Numbered from the stretch's first letter, positions 1-8,610 are shown. The stretch is 64,000 bases of DNA from an uncultured Roseiflexaceae bacterium (GCA_937974195.1 CALJIC010000200.1:1-64000); one strand, 5' to 3'. Notes: a model not told the origin generated them from the letters alone. Numbers and translations: made by a program.

Positions 1-1
1 T

Positions 2-352
2 GAGGCGCTCCACGCCGCCCTCGCCGCAGCCGCCGATCTGCTCCCGCCAGCCGTCGCCGTCAAGCTCGGGGCGCGTGGCTGCGCCGTGATCGGCGCGGAG
101 GTGGCGCTGCGGCTGCCGGCGTTCGCGGTGGACGCGCTCGACACCACCGGCTGCGGCGACGCGTTCGCCGCCGGCTTCATCCACGCCACGCTGCGCGGCG
201 CCGGGCGCGAGCCCGCCGCGCTGCTCGCCAACGCGCTCGGCGCGCTGGTCGCCACGCGGCCGGGCGCTGCCAGCGCGCTCCCCAGCCGCGCAGAGATGCG
301 CGCGTTCCTGGCCGACCGGGCCCCCGATCTGCTGCCCCTTGTTGTACCATGA
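2..352 (+). CDS. PfkB-family carbohydrate kinase, C-terminal part (5' end outside window)
   Basis: The frame is open from the first bases of the window and ends in TGA at 350-352, so only about 116 C-terminal codons are present. The motif DTTGCGDAFAAGF at 137-175 is the PfkB/ribokinase signature 2. Its Gly-Asp-Ala-Phe holds the anion hole and the catalytic Asp that deprotonates the sugar hydroxyl for ATP-dependent phosphorylation. The upstream VAVKLGARG strand also fits the fold. The sugar substrate cannot be told from this part. The next gene is BtpA/SgcQ-like, and sugar kinases and SgcQ-type proteins are found together in sugar operons, so a shared pathway is plausible. Confidence 0.9.
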   Translation, partial: EALHAALAAAADLLPPAVAVKLGARGCAVIGAEVALRLPAFAVDALDTTGCGDAFAAGFIHATLRGAGREPAALLANALGALVATRPGAASALPSRAEMRAFLADRAPDLLPLVVP

Positions 353-506
353 GCGTGATGCGCGCCCGCGCCGCCCGCCGTGACAGGCCGGGTGGCGGGC
401 GCCGCCGCCAGAAGGCGACCACCACATCAACCGTGCTCCGCCGCTCTGCGCGCCAAGGCCGCCAGAGAGCGGCGGAGCGGCGTCTTGAGCAGAAAAGGAG
501 CCAAAC

Positions 507-1361
507 GTGGCGACCCCACCCTGGAAGCAGCACCTCGACTCGCTTCAGATCAAGGACCTGAACGAGATCTTTCGCACCTCAAAGCCGGTGATCGGCATGG
601 TCCACTGCTGGCCGCTCCCCGGCGCTCCCGGCTACACCGGCTACGGCATGCAGACGATCATCGACCACGCGCTGCGCGACGCCCACGCGCTGGCCGAAGG
701 CGGCTGCGACGGGCTGATCGTCGAGAACATGTGGGATATCCCATTCCGCGCCGGCCCGAACGTCGCGCCCGAGAGCATCGCCGCCCACGCGGTCGTCGCG
801 CGGGCCGTCAAGGAGGCGATCGACCTCCCGCTGGGCATCAACCTGGTTCACAACGGCGGGGTCGCGCTGCTCGGGATCGCGCTGGCCGCCGGCGCGAGCT
901 TCATCCGCGTCTGCATGTTCACCGGGGCGGGCGTGTGGGATGCCGGCGAGTGGGACGAGGGGTGCGCGGCCGACCTGATGCGCCGGCGCAAGGAGCTGCA
1001 CGCCGAGCACATCAAGCTGTTCGCCGACGTGGACAAGAAGCACTCGGTGCGCTTCCCCGGCATCGACCTGGCGACGCACATCGAGTGGACGCGCTTCTTC
1101 GGCGCCGACGCGCTGATCGTGTCCGGGCGCATGACCGGCGACGCCCCGGATATCGGCAAGGTGCGCGAGGCGAAGGCGATGGCCGGCGACCGCCCGCTCC
1201 TGATCGGCAGCGGCGCGGACGAGCGCAACATCGGCGCCTTCATGGAGGTCGCCGACGGGGTGATCGTCGGCTCCAGCATCAAGGAGGACGGGCGCTGCGA
1301 GAATCCGGTGGACGTCGAGCGCGTGCGCCGCTTCGTGGCCGCCGCTCGGGCGGGGCGCTAG
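507..1361 (+). CDS. BtpA/SgcQ family TIM-barrel protein
   Basis: This 284-residue protein starts with GTG at 507, behind AAAAGGAG at 493-500. The opening (KPVIGMVHCWPLPGAPGY), the VENMWDIPF segment and the SGRMTGD stretch are typical of the BtpA family. That family is named for cyanobacterial BtpA, needed to accumulate photosystem I, and includes SgcQ of enterobacterial sugar operons. The fold is a TIM barrel resembling phosphate-binding barrels. The C-terminal GSSIKEDG segment is conserved and probably binds phosphate. The reaction is not established for the family. With a PfkB kinase upstream, a nucleoside or sugar-phosphate role is more likely here than a photosystem role, which is inference. 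Confidence 0.85.
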   Translation: MATPPWKQHLDSLQIKDLNEIFRTSKPVIGMVHCWPLPGAPGYTGYGMQTIIDHALRDAHALAEGGCDGLIVENMWDIPFRAGPNVAPESIAAHAVVARAVKEAIDLPLGINLVHNGGVALLGIALAAGASFIRVCMFTGAGVWDAGEWDEGCAADLMRRRKELHAEHIKLFADVDKKHSVRFPGIDLATHIEWTRFFGADALIVSGRMTGDAPDIGKVREAKAMAGDRPLLIGSGADERNIGAFMEVADGVIVGSSIKEDGRCENPVDVERVRRFVAAARAGR

Positions 1362-1363
1362 CG

Positions 1364-1738
1364 CTACGCGGCCCGGCCGGGGAGCTCCAGGTCCACCGCC
1401 ACCGGGAGCGACGTCTGCCCCCAGCTGCTGAGGTCCTCGCCGTAGCCGGGCTGGTACTTCTCCAGCACGAGCCGGCGCGCCAGCGAGTCCTCGTCCGGCT
1501 CGGCGACGATGCGCCCGCTGCCGGCGAAGGTCTCCCGGCCGATGCGAACGCTGACGGCGGGCGTGCGGCGGAGATTCTTGACCCAGTCCGAGCCGTGGTT
1601 GCCGGCGAGCATGTAAAGGGTGCGGCCGTCGAGCGCGAACCAGATCTCGATCGTGTGCGGCCGGCCGCTCACGCGGCCGGTGGTGGTCAGATAGCAGAAG
1701 CTCTCGCGGGCGAGCGATGCCAGCTGGTCGACACTCAT
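1364..1738 (-). CDS. DDN-like (F420-dependent) nitroreductase/split-barrel protein
   Basis: This 124-residue protein begins at ATG 1738 with GAGGAG three bases upstream. The order YLTTTGRVSGRPHTIEIWF, then LYMLAGNHGSDWVKNL, then a VRIG strand matches the small split beta-barrel fold of deazaflavin-dependent nitroreductases (DDN, PF04075), in which the G(R/S)xSG and G..sdWxxNl segments contact the cofactor. PNPOx-like FMN enzymes share the fold and cannot be excluded. F420 use is inferred from family resemblance only; no F420 synthesis gene is in this window. It lies convergent to the BtpA-like gene with 2 bases between the stop codons, and downstream of the ABC ATPase, separated by a strong hairpin. 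Confidence 0.7.
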   Translation of the reverse strand: MSVDQLASLARESFCYLTTTGRVSGRPHTIEIWFALDGRTLYMLAGNHGSDWVKNLRRTPAVSVRIGRETFAGSGRIVAEPDEDSLARRLVLEKYQPGYGEDLSSWGQTSLPVAVDLELPGRAA

Positions 1739-1762
1739 CTGCTCCTCGCGACAGTGTGCGGA

Positions 1763-1803
1763 TGTGGCGCGGGGTGCCGGCTACGCCGGCACCCCGCGCC
1801 ACA
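1763..1803 (-). terminator. Perfect 19-bp hairpin between ABC ATPase and DDN-like gene
   Basis: Bases 1763-1781 and 1785-1803 are exact reverse complements with a TAC loop. The stem is very GC-rich but no T run follows on either strand, so it may end minus-strand transcription of the ABC ATPase gene inefficiently or protect the 3' end of its mRNA. Confidence 0.6.
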
Positions 1804-1825
1804 CGTGCGCTTCGGTGGAGAGCGC

Positions 1826-2929
1826 CTAGACCAGCGCCTTCTCGGTGTCCCGGTCGAAGATGTGCATCCGGTTCATGTTCACCACGACCTCGATCGGCTG
1901 GCCGACGCGGGCGCTGGTGCGCGGGTCGAGGCGGGCGACCATCTCCTTGCCGCCGTTCTCGATGAACGCGTACACCTCGCTGCCGAGCGGCTCGACGACG
2001 GTCACGTTGGCCTTGAGCTTGGCCGTCTCGTCCACGCCGCGCCGCACGTACTGGGCATCGTGGATATCCTCGGGGCGGATGCCGAAGTACACGTCCTGCC
2101 CGATGTAGTTGGCGATCTGGTCGAGCCGCTGCTGCGGCACCGGCAGGTGGAACGGCCCGAAGTCAACCACCACGCCGCCGTCGCTGCGGGCCAGCTTGGC
2201 CTCGAAGAAGTTCATCGAGGGCGAGCCGATGAAGCCGGCGACGAACATATTCGCCGGGTGATCGTACAGCGTCTGCGGCGTGTCGAGCTGCTGGAGCACG
2301 CCGTCGCGCATCACGGCGATGCGCGTCCCCATCGTCATCGCCTCGGTCTGGTCGTGGGTCACGTAGATGAACGTGGTCTTGAGGCGCTGGTGCAGCTTCG
2401 AGATCTCGGCGCGGGTGTCGACGCGCAGCTTGGCGTCCAGGTTCGAGAGCGGCTCGTCCATGAGGAACACCGCCGGGTTGCGCACGATGGCGCGGCCGAG
2501 GGCCACGCGCTGGCGCTGGCCGCCGGAGAGCGCCTTCGGCTTGCGGTCCAGCAGGTGGCCGATCTTGAGCATCTCAGCCGCCTCCTTCACGCGCCGGTCG
2601 ATCTCCTGCTTGGGCGTCTTGCGCAGCTTCAGGCCGAAGGCCATGTTGTCGTACACCGACATGTGCGGGTAGAGCGCGTAGCTCTGGAACACCATGGCGA
2701 TGTCGCGGTCCTTCGGCGGCACATCGTTGACGATCCGGTCGCCGATGTAGATGTTGCCCTCGCTGATCTCCTCCAGGCCGGCGAGGCAGCGCAGCGCGGT
2801 CGTCTTGCCGCAGCCCGAGGGGCCGACGAGCACCAGGAACTCCTGGTCGGCGATGTCCAGGTTGAGATCCTTGAGGGCGGCGAAGTCACCGAAGCGCTTC
2901 CAGACGTGCTCGTACTTGATGCTGGCCAT
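1826..2929 (-). CDS. Sugar ABC transporter ATP-binding protein (UgpC/MsmK/MalK type)
   Basis: This 367-residue cytoplasmic ATPase would energise import of sugars or sugar phosphates. It has Walker A GPSGCGKTT, signature LSGGQRQRVALGRA, Walker B FLMDEPLSNLDAKL, the H-loop THDQTEAMT, and a C-terminal MOE/TOBE domain with GIRPEDIH. Start: ATG 2929 has AAAGGAG eight bases upstream, while the in-frame GTG at 2938 would sit on top of that site, so I choose 2929. MsmK-like ATPases often serve several permeases encoded elsewhere, and no permease or binding protein is adjacent here. The LacI repressor gene lies directly upstream on the same strand, 66 bases away. Confidence 0.93.
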   Translation of the reverse strand: MASIKYEHVWKRFGDFAALKDLNLDIADQEFLVLVGPSGCGKTTALRCLAGLEEISEGNIYIGDRIVNDVPPKDRDIAMVFQSYALYPHMSVYDNMAFGLKLRKTPKQEIDRRVKEAAEMLKIGHLLDRKPKALSGGQRQRVALGRAIVRNPAVFLMDEPLSNLDAKLRVDTRAEISKLHQRLKTTFIYVTHDQTEAMTMGTRIAVMRDGVLQQLDTPQTLYDHPANMFVAGFIGSPSMNFFEAKLARSDGGVVVDFGPFHLPVPQQRLDQIANYIGQDVYFGIRPEDIHDAQYVRRGVDETAKLKANVTVVEPLGSEVYAFIENGGKEMVARLDPRTSARVGQPIEVVVNMNRMHIFDRDTEKALV

Positions 2930-2995
2930 TGTGGTCACTCCTTTGTACCTGAGGTGCGGTCCGTTCCGTCACTGCGAGTGGATCGGCGATCCTTC

Positions 2996-4030
2996 CTACT
3001 GGTCGCTGGCGAGTGTGCGCCGGGGCGGACCAGTGGACCTGCGAACCATCAGCCGCGCGTCCAGCGTGACGCGGTGCGGCGTCTCCTTCTTGCCGGTCAC
3101 GGCGTCGTCGAGCAGCGCGGCCAGCTGCTCGCCGAGCGCGCGGCGCGGCTGGCGCACAGCGGTGAGCGGCGGGTGGGTGTGCGCGGCGAGCGGGGTGTCG
3201 TCGAACCCCACCAGCGAGACATCCTGCCCCACGGCCAGGCCGGCGTCGTAGAGCGCGTGCATGGCGCCGAAGGCCAGCTCGTCGCTGCAGGCCAGCACGG
3301 CAGTCGGCCGCTCGGCGGCGCTGAGCAGCTCGCTCATCGCCTGGTAGCCGTCCTCCTCCGCGCGCCCGGCCTCGACGATCAGCTGCGGGTCGACCTCGAG
3401 CCCGGCGGCCGCCAGCGCGTCGGCGTACCCCTGGTAGCGCGGCTCGCTCTCAGCCAGCTCGGACGGGAGCTGGATCAGGCCGATGCGGCGGTGGCCGAGC
3501 CCGAGCAGGTGCCGGGTGGCCATCTCGGCGGCGCTCCGGCTGTCCACCATCGCCGCGCGGCTCTCGCTCCCGGCCGGCGGCGGCCCGGCGCAGACGTGCG
3601 GCACCCCGGCCTCCGAGAGGGCGAGCGCCCGCGGATCATCCACCTGCATATCGAGCAGCACCAGGCCGTCCACCCGGCCGGTGCGCGCCAGGCTCAGGCA
3701 CAGGTCGGCCTCCGGCTGATCCTCGCCCACCGGCGCCACCAGCAGGTAGTAGCCCCGCTGCGCGGCGGCGTCCCCCAGGCCGGCGATCAGCTCGGCCACC
3801 ACCGGGTCCGCCAGCCGCCCCGCCGGCCCCGAGACCGTCAGCCCGATCGTGTGGCTGCGGCCGCGCAGGCTGCGCGCCGCGTGGCGCGGCTGGTAGTTCA
3901 GCTCCGCCACCGCGTCCATCACCCGCCGCCGCGTCTCCTCCGTCACCGTCCCGGTGCCGTTCAGCACGTACGAGACGGTCGTCGTCGAGACGCCGGCATG
4001 CTGCGCAACCTCTTTGATGGTGGCCTGCAT
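2996..4030 (-). CDS. LacI-family transcriptional repressor
   Basis: The 344-residue protein has the classic LacI layout. Residues 1-60 form the HTH with the hinge (TIKEVAQHAGVSTTTVSYVLN then RRRVMDAVAELNYQP), and residues 61-330 the periplasmic-binding-like effector domain, including GFDDTPLAAHTHPPLTAVRQP near its end. The effector is probably a sugar, as is usual for the family; which one cannot be read. ATG 4030 has no Shine-Dalgarno sequence. Its promoter and a perfect palindromic operator lie immediately upstream, so autorepression is likely. The sugar ABC ATPase gene follows 66 bases downstream and is probably part of the same regulon. Confidence 0.93.
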   Translation of the reverse strand: MQATIKEVAQHAGVSTTTVSYVLNGTGTVTEETRRRVMDAVAELNYQPRHAARSLRGRSHTIGLTVSGPAGRLADPVVAELIAGLGDAAAQRGYYLLVAPVGEDQPEADLCLSLARTGRVDGLVLLDMQVDDPRALALSEAGVPHVCAGPPPAGSESRAAMVDSRSAAEMATRHLLGLGHRRIGLIQLPSELAESEPRYQGYADALAAAGLEVDPQLIVEAGRAEEDGYQAMSELLSAAERPTAVLACSDELAFGAMHALYDAGLAVGQDVSLVGFDDTPLAAHTHPPLTAVRQPRRALGEQLAALLDDAVTGKKETPHRVTLDARLMVRRSTGPPRRTLASDQ

Positions 4031-4033
4031 GGG

Positions 4034-4067
4034 CGCTTAATCGATTAAGCGGTGAAACGATTAAGCG
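4034..4067 (-). promoter_or_regulatory. LacI-type operator pair
   Basis: CGCTTAATCGATTAAGCG at 4034-4051 is a perfect 18-bp palindrome with the central CG step typical of LacI-family operators. A second, imperfect copy (AAACGATTAAGCG) follows at 4055-4067. The pair covers the predicted transcription start and leader of the adjacent lacI-type gene, so bound repressor should block its own promoter. Confidence 0.85.
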
Positions 4068-4069
4068 GG

Positions 4070-4098
4070 AGTATAGCACCACACGCGCGCGGTGTCAA
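4070..4098 (-). promoter_or_regulatory. Sigma-70-type promoter of the LacI-family gene
   Basis: Read on the minus strand, TTGACA (4098-4093) is followed after exactly 17 bases by TATACT (4075-4070), with a TG one base upstream of the -10. This is one of the best promoter matches in the window, and it abuts the operator. Confidence 0.85.
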
Positions 4099-4169
4099 CC
4101 ACGGGGATTGCGCGCTGGGACCACGTCGCCGCAGGCAGGAAGCGATCCTCAGCGCGCCACGTGCGGCGC

Positions 4170-5381
4170 TCACCGCGGGCGCCCGAGGCGGCCGAGCAGC
4201 CCCGCCAGCCGCTCGCCCCACGTCTGCGGCCTGTCGTCCGCCCGCTCCCAGCTCGCGCCGCGCAGCCGCCCGGTGCGGGTGGCCCGGCCCTCGGCCCGCC
4301 TGCCCGCCGCGGCCGCCGGGGCGCCCGCAGGGGCCTGCCGCAGCTCGAACAGCCGCTCGGCGCCGGGCAGCATGCGCAGCTGCGGCAGCGGGACCGGGGT
4401 GGTCCCGGCCCGCGCGACCAGCGCCTGGCGCCCCAGAGTGACGGCCAGGTCGACGGGCGCGCCCTGGGCCAGCTCGGCGTAGCAGGCCGCCGAGAAGATC
4501 GCCCCGTACTCCGGGGTGAGCGGGCCGGCGAAGGCGATGCTCGCCGGCCGCTGCGCGTCCATCACGATCGAGCCGAGCAGCCCCGGCCCGACGGCGAGGC
4601 GCGCGGTGCGCCCCTCCCGCCGGCGCCCGTGCTCCCCGGTGAACGACACCAGCCGCAGCTCCTCGGCGTCCAGCAGCATGTCCGCCAGCTCGCTCGAGTC
4701 GACCCCCGAGCCGATCGCGACCTCCAGCCGCTCGTCGCGCGTGAGCAGCACCGGCGCGGCCAGGTGGAGCACGTGAAACCCGCCGGCGGCCAGGGCGCGC
4801 TCCAGCGCCGACGGGGTCGCGTCCTCGAGCAGGCGCAGCGCCACCAGCCCTGCGTCGAGCTCCTCGGCCAGCGCCGCCTCCAGCGCCTCCAGCTGCGGCC
4901 CCTCGCCGCGCGCCGCGATCGCCAGCACGCGCAGAGGGACGCCGGGGGCGGGCGGCGCGGGGCGCGTGCGCCGGGTGATGCGCACCAGCGGGTAGTCGAG
5001 GTGCAGCGCCGGCGCCCAGCGGTGCGCCTTCCCCAGCGTCAGCCACTCCCACGGCAGCGCCGCCAGCTCGTAGGCCGCCAGGTGGAGCCGGATCTGCAGC
5101 CGCGCGCCCACCTCCGCGGCCTCGCGCGCCCCGCGCAGCATCAGCTCGCGCAGCTCATCGGTGAAGAGCGCGCGGCCGAGGGTCTGGCCCAGCGTCGTCG
5201 GGTCGACGATCGGGACGGGCGCGGCCTCGGGCTCGAACAGCCGGTCGGCGAGCGCCAGCAGCGGCTTGCGGATCTCCACCTCGGCGGCGATCTCCTCGTC
5301 GCGCAGGGCCGCGGCGAGCGCGTACACGCCCTCGGAGAGCTGCGGCCCGAGTGTGATCTGCAGCGGGATGACCCTCGGCAT
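4170..5381 (-). CDS. CHAT-domain-like protein lacking the catalytic Cys (degenerate peptidase)
   Basis: This 403-residue protein lacks signal and membrane segments. Landmarks resemble CHAT (caspase-like, HetF/TPR-associated) domains: ALPWEWL at about 108-114 corresponds to the usual lPWElL, HVLHLAAP at 203-210 to the catalytic-His strand hivHfaGHG, and AFAGPLTPEYGAIFSAACYAEL with AVTLGRQAL at about 283-321 to the terminal FY..L..G..v..A...AR.al helix. Where an active CHAT peptidase has naCxt, this one reads LVSFTGEHG (244-252) without Cys. The His is followed by LAAP instead of GHG. It is therefore probably a binding or regulatory pseudo-peptidase. The C-terminal 60 residues are Ala/Arg-rich and disordered. 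No TPR or NACHT partner is adjacent. Confidence 0.6.
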   Translation of the reverse strand: MPRVIPLQITLGPQLSEGVYALAAALRDEEIAAEVEIRKPLLALADRLFEPEAAPVPIVDPTTLGQTLGRALFTDELRELMLRGAREAAEVGARLQIRLHLAAYELAALPWEWLTLGKAHRWAPALHLDYPLVRITRRTRPAPPAPGVPLRVLAIAARGEGPQLEALEAALAEELDAGLVALRLLEDATPSALERALAAGGFHVLHLAAPVLLTRDERLEVAIGSGVDSSELADMLLDAEELRLVSFTGEHGRRREGRTARLAVGPGLLGSIVMDAQRPASIAFAGPLTPEYGAIFSAACYAELAQGAPVDLAVTLGRQALVARAGTTPVPLPQLRMLPGAERLFELRQAPAGAPAAAAGRRAEGRATRTGRLRGASWERADDRPQTWGERLAGLLGRLGRPR

Positions 5382-5415
5382 GGCGAATCGCTCGTCGCTA
5401 GAACGGCTGCGCGCG

Positions 5416-7011
5416 TCACTCCCCGACGATCACGCGCACCAGGCCGATATCCGGCGCGACCCACACCCCGTGGTCCGACTCATCGCCGTTGCGCCGCCGC
5501 CCGCCGACCCACCGGTCGCCGTCGAAGCACCCCTCCTCCACGAGGACGTAGTTCGCCAGGCGCGGCGCCAGGAACTGCTCGCTGAGCTGGGGCGAGGCGA
5601 TGATGTCGCGCGGGGCCTGCTTGCGGCGGATGCCGAGCCGGAAGCCGGCGCCGCACGCGTAGAACTCGCGCTCGCCGGCGCGGATCAGCATCCCCCGGCC
5701 GCGCTCGGAGCGGTCCGGCGGGTGGCGGAAGTCGCGGAAGGCGAAGCCCTGCTCGGCCGAGGCGAACACCGCCAGCGCCTCGTAGTCGCCGAGGTCGAGG
5801 TACTGCATGCCCTGGTGCTCCTCCTGCACCACGGCCCACATGCTGCCGCTGCCCTGGTGGGCGAGCACGAGCGGCAGCGCCGCGGCCACGCAGCGGAAGC
5901 TGTCGATCAGCCCGCGGCGCTCCGGGTGCGGCTCGCCGTCCGGCCCGAGCAGGCTCTCGATGCCGAACGCCGCGTAGCCGATCGCGCCGTGCTCGGCGAT
6001 GGCGTAGAACATGTTGCGGGTGTTGGCGCCGCCGGGCATGGACTCCGGCACGAACAGCGGGTTGTCGGGCCGCGCGTAGCCGGCGCAGATCGCGCGGTAG
6101 CCGCTGGAGTGCTCGATGTAGATATCGGGCGCGATCAGGTCGAGGTGCGGCGCGGCCCAGCGCCAGACGTCGAGCGCGCTCAGCGTGCCGCCGCCCGACG
6201 GGTAGCTGACGCCCGGCGTGCGCCAGCCCATCTCGCCGAGCCAGACGTTGGCGTAGAGCGGGATGTCGTACACCGCCTTGCCGGCCGCCGCGATGTCGTC
6301 GATGTAGCGGGCGATGCTGTGCGCGGTCAGCAGCTCGCCGGCCATCGGGCCGAAGAGCTCCGTCCACGAGCCGGACCTCCGGGCGCCGGATGCCCGCCAC
6401 GCGGCGTGGGCGGCGCTGCCCGCGGCGTTGGCGATCACCTCGACCAGCCCGGCGGGCACCGGCTCCCCGATCTCGCGCTCGGCCGCCGGGCCGTAGTCCC
6501 GGTCGCTGCCGAGGATTCCCGGCTCGTTCTCCACCTGCACCGCGATCACCGTGCGCTCGGCGGAGTCGCGCTCCTTGAGGTGGGCCATGAGCGCGCAGAA
6601 CGCCCGCTTGTCGGCCTCGCGGGTCGCCTCGCAGTGCGAGGAGAGCACCGCGATCGGCGCGCCGCCCGGGGCGATCACCCGCTGGAAGCGGGCCGGGTCG
6701 GCCTTCACCCAGGCCGGCGCGTACTTCATCATCCCGTTCTTCCAGGTGCCGAACCACAGCAGCACCAGCCGCAGCCCGCGCTCGCGCGCGCCCTCCAGCA
6801 GGAAGTCCACCGAGCTGAAGTCGAACTGCCCCTCGGCCGGCTCCACCTGCTCCCAGTACACCGGAACCTCGGCGGTGTTGGCGTGCATCAGCTCCAGCGC
6901 CCGCCAGGCGGTCTCCATGTCCTCGGGCCGGTAGGCGCTCGAGTTGTGGACCTGGCCGCCGAGCGGGAAGAATGGGCGCCCGTCTACCTGGAAGATTCTC
7001 TGGGGGTTCAT
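5416..7011 (-). CDS. GH35/GH42-like beta-galactosidase candidate (DUF5597-type)
   Basis: This 531-residue protein is a TIM-barrel glycoside hydrolase. It opens with FQVDGRPFFPLGGQ(V)HNSSAY, which is the GH35/42 first strand. QVENEPGILGS at about residue 175 carries the acid/base Glu in its N-E-P context. FVPESMPGG at about 318 presents the likely nucleophile Glu. The C-terminal part, after the barrel, resembles the DUF5597 sandwich seen in some bacterial beta-galactosidases. No signal peptide is visible, so it probably acts on imported oligosaccharides. The CHAT-like gene follows 34 bases downstream. Exact linkage specificity is unknown. Confidence 0.82.
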   Translation of the reverse strand: MNPQRIFQVDGRPFFPLGGQVHNSSAYRPEDMETAWRALELMHANTAEVPVYWEQVEPAEGQFDFSSVDFLLEGARERGLRLVLLWFGTWKNGMMKYAPAWVKADPARFQRVIAPGGAPIAVLSSHCEATREADKRAFCALMAHLKERDSAERTVIAVQVENEPGILGSDRDYGPAAEREIGEPVPAGLVEVIANAAGSAAHAAWRASGARRSGSWTELFGPMAGELLTAHSIARYIDDIAAAGKAVYDIPLYANVWLGEMGWRTPGVSYPSGGGTLSALDVWRWAAPHLDLIAPDIYIEHSSGYRAICAGYARPDNPLFVPESMPGGANTRNMFYAIAEHGAIGYAAFGIESLLGPDGEPHPERRGLIDSFRCVAAALPLVLAHQGSGSMWAVVQEEHQGMQYLDLGDYEALAVFASAEQGFAFRDFRHPPDRSERGRGMLIRAGEREFYACGAGFRLGIRRKQAPRDIIASPQLSEQFLAPRLANYVLVEEGCFDGDRWVGGRRRNGDESDHGVWVAPDIGLVRVIVGE

Positions 7012-7183
7012 CGGGTTGCTCGCCTCTCCAACATGTGATGGCTACGACGTACGCGGCGGCGGGGCGCGAGCAGGCTTCGCCTCCCCGCGCTCCCTTCCTC
7101 CCGCCGCCCTGCGCCAGCACATGGCCACCGAGCGGCGGGCCATGGTGTTTCTGCCTGCGGCCTTCTACCTCCCTACGGGTGAA

Positions 7184-8542
7184 TCAGGACGTGCGCGGCG
7201 ACGGCGTCGGGGTGGACGAGAGCTCCCCGGAGTCGCGGGCGGCGAGCATGCGCTGGTACTCGGCGAGCGTCCGGCGCGCCACCACCGGCCAGTCGAAGGT
7301 GGAGCGCACGATCCGCACGCTCTCCTCGCCCCAGGCCGGCCAGCGCTCGCGGGCGTCCAGCGCCCTGCCGATCTTGTCCGCCAGGTCGCCGGCGTCCCCG
7401 GGCCGCACCAGGTAGCCGTTGCGCTCGTCGAAGACCTTGTCCGGGATGCCGCCGGCGGCCGAGGCGACCACCGGCCTGCGGTGGATCATGCCCTCGAGCG
7501 TGACCAGGCTCGACCCCTCGTAGAGCGTCGGGTGGACCACCAGGTCCACCTCTTCGTACAGGTTGTGCAGCTCGGCGTCGGACAGGCGCCCGACGAAGGT
7601 GACGTGCTCGGCGATCCCTGCCGCGCGTGCCTGCGCCTCGAGCGCCTGGCGCTCCTTGCCCTGGCCCACCAGCAGCCAGCGCCAGCGCGGCGGCAGGCGC
7701 CCCCGCAGCCGGGCGAGCGCCTCGATCAGCACGTGGTAGCCCTTGTTGCGCTCCAGCCGGCTCACGCTGAGCAGCACCGGGTCGGCCTGGTCTAGCTGGA
7801 AGCGCTCGCGCAGGGCGGCGCGGGTCGCCTCGTTCACCGGCGCGAGGCACTCCTCGGCGTCGATCGCCGACGGGATGACCACCACGCGCGCCGGGTCGAC
7901 GCCGAGGTAGCGCGGCACATCGTCTTTGGTGCAGGCGTCGGTGGCGATGGCGCGGTCGGCGGTGCGCGTGCCGTAGGAGTAGAGCACCCGGAACGGGGCG
8001 TAGGCCAGCCACTTGCGCCAGTCGGGCGTGCGGTACTCCTCGAGGCCGTGCGGGTTGGCGATGAAGGGCACCCGGCGCAGCAGCGGGTCCCGGCTGCGGA
8101 TCCAGCCGTAGCCCAGCGCGCAGAGCCCCTGGGCGTGGACCACGTCGAAGGCGCCGCGGCGCGCGGCCTCGGCCACCATCAGCCCGAGCCGCCAGGAGTA
8201 GTACGGGTAGTTGATCTGCCGCCCGAGGATCGAGTTCGGGCGCAGGTGCGGCGAGGTGTAGTCGTAGCGCAGCGTCACGACGCGCTCGACGCCGGGCAGC
8301 ACATCGGCGTACGGGTTGTCCGGCGTCGAACGGCCCGCGTCGGAGGGCGAGCGCTCCTGGCTGGCCGCCGGCGGCAGCTCGCTCGTCGGCTCCTGCACGA
8401 ACAGCGTCACCCGCACGCCGAGCCGGGCCAGGTGGGTGGTGAGATGGAAGACGTGCCGCTCGATCCCGCCGAAGCCGTGCAGCGGGAACACGACGCGGGC
8501 GAGCATGGCGACACGCACCGGCTGATCGCCGTTAACGCTCAT
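7184..8542 (-). CDS. GT4-family glycosyltransferase
   Basis: The protein is 452 residues from ATG 8542; an open frame continues to 8755 but would run through the divergent promoters, so the shorter start is chosen. It has the GT-B fold of family 4: an N-terminal GGIERHVFHL segment, SVSRLERNKGYHVLIEAL at the nucleotide-sugar domain start, and the EVDLVVHPTLYEGSSLVTLEGM motif whose two Glu residues bind the sugar nucleotide. Such enzymes build envelope polysaccharides or glycolipids in the cytoplasm. The C-terminal tail is Ser/Thr/Pro-rich. The start has no obvious Shine-Dalgarno sequence. The acyl-CoA ligase gene diverges from it. Confidence 0.9.
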   Translation of the reverse strand: MSVNGDQPVRVAMLARVVFPLHGFGGIERHVFHLTTHLARLGVRVTLFVQEPTSELPPAASQERSPSDAGRSTPDNPYADVLPGVERVVTLRYDYTSPHLRPNSILGRQINYPYYSWRLGLMVAEAARRGAFDVVHAQGLCALGYGWIRSRDPLLRRVPFIANPHGLEEYRTPDWRKWLAYAPFRVLYSYGTRTADRAIATDACTKDDVPRYLGVDPARVVVIPSAIDAEECLAPVNEATRAALRERFQLDQADPVLLSVSRLERNKGYHVLIEALARLRGRLPPRWRWLLVGQGKERQALEAQARAAGIAEHVTFVGRLSDAELHNLYEEVDLVVHPTLYEGSSLVTLEGMIHRRPVVASAAGGIPDKVFDERNGYLVRPGDAGDLADKIGRALDARERWPAWGEESVRIVRSTFDWPVVARRTLAEYQRMLAARDSGELSSTPTPSPRTS

Positions 8543-8573
8543 CGGGTATCTGTGTATCCGGACAGTTGCGCGT

Positions 8574-8582
8574 ATTGTAGCA
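8574..8582 (-). promoter_or_regulatory. Extended -10 promoter of the GT4 gene
   Basis: On the minus strand TGCTACAAT (8582-8574) forms an extended -10 element. It lies about 32 bases before the chosen ATG at 8542 and back-to-back with the plus-strand promoter at 8611. Confidence 0.65.
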
Positions 8583-8610
8583 CAGCTAGGCGCGCCGCCG
8601 CCGTGAAGGA

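Noticed and set aside
507..1361. Photosystem I assembly protein call
   Set aside because: BtpA homology is family-wide and includes non-photosynthetic SgcQ proteins. No photosynthesis gene is present in the window.
380..4048. A 1222-codon plus-strand open frame
   Set aside because: It runs across the BtpA-like gene in another frame and antisense to the ABC ATPase and LacI genes. It is Arg/Ala/His-rich with no domain, as expected for a shadow in GC-rich DNA.
7177..7191. CAGGACGTGCGCGGC as a fourth copy of the leader-element 5' block
   Set aside because: It matches at only about 12 of 15 positions, overlaps the end of the GT4 coding sequence and has no closing arm.
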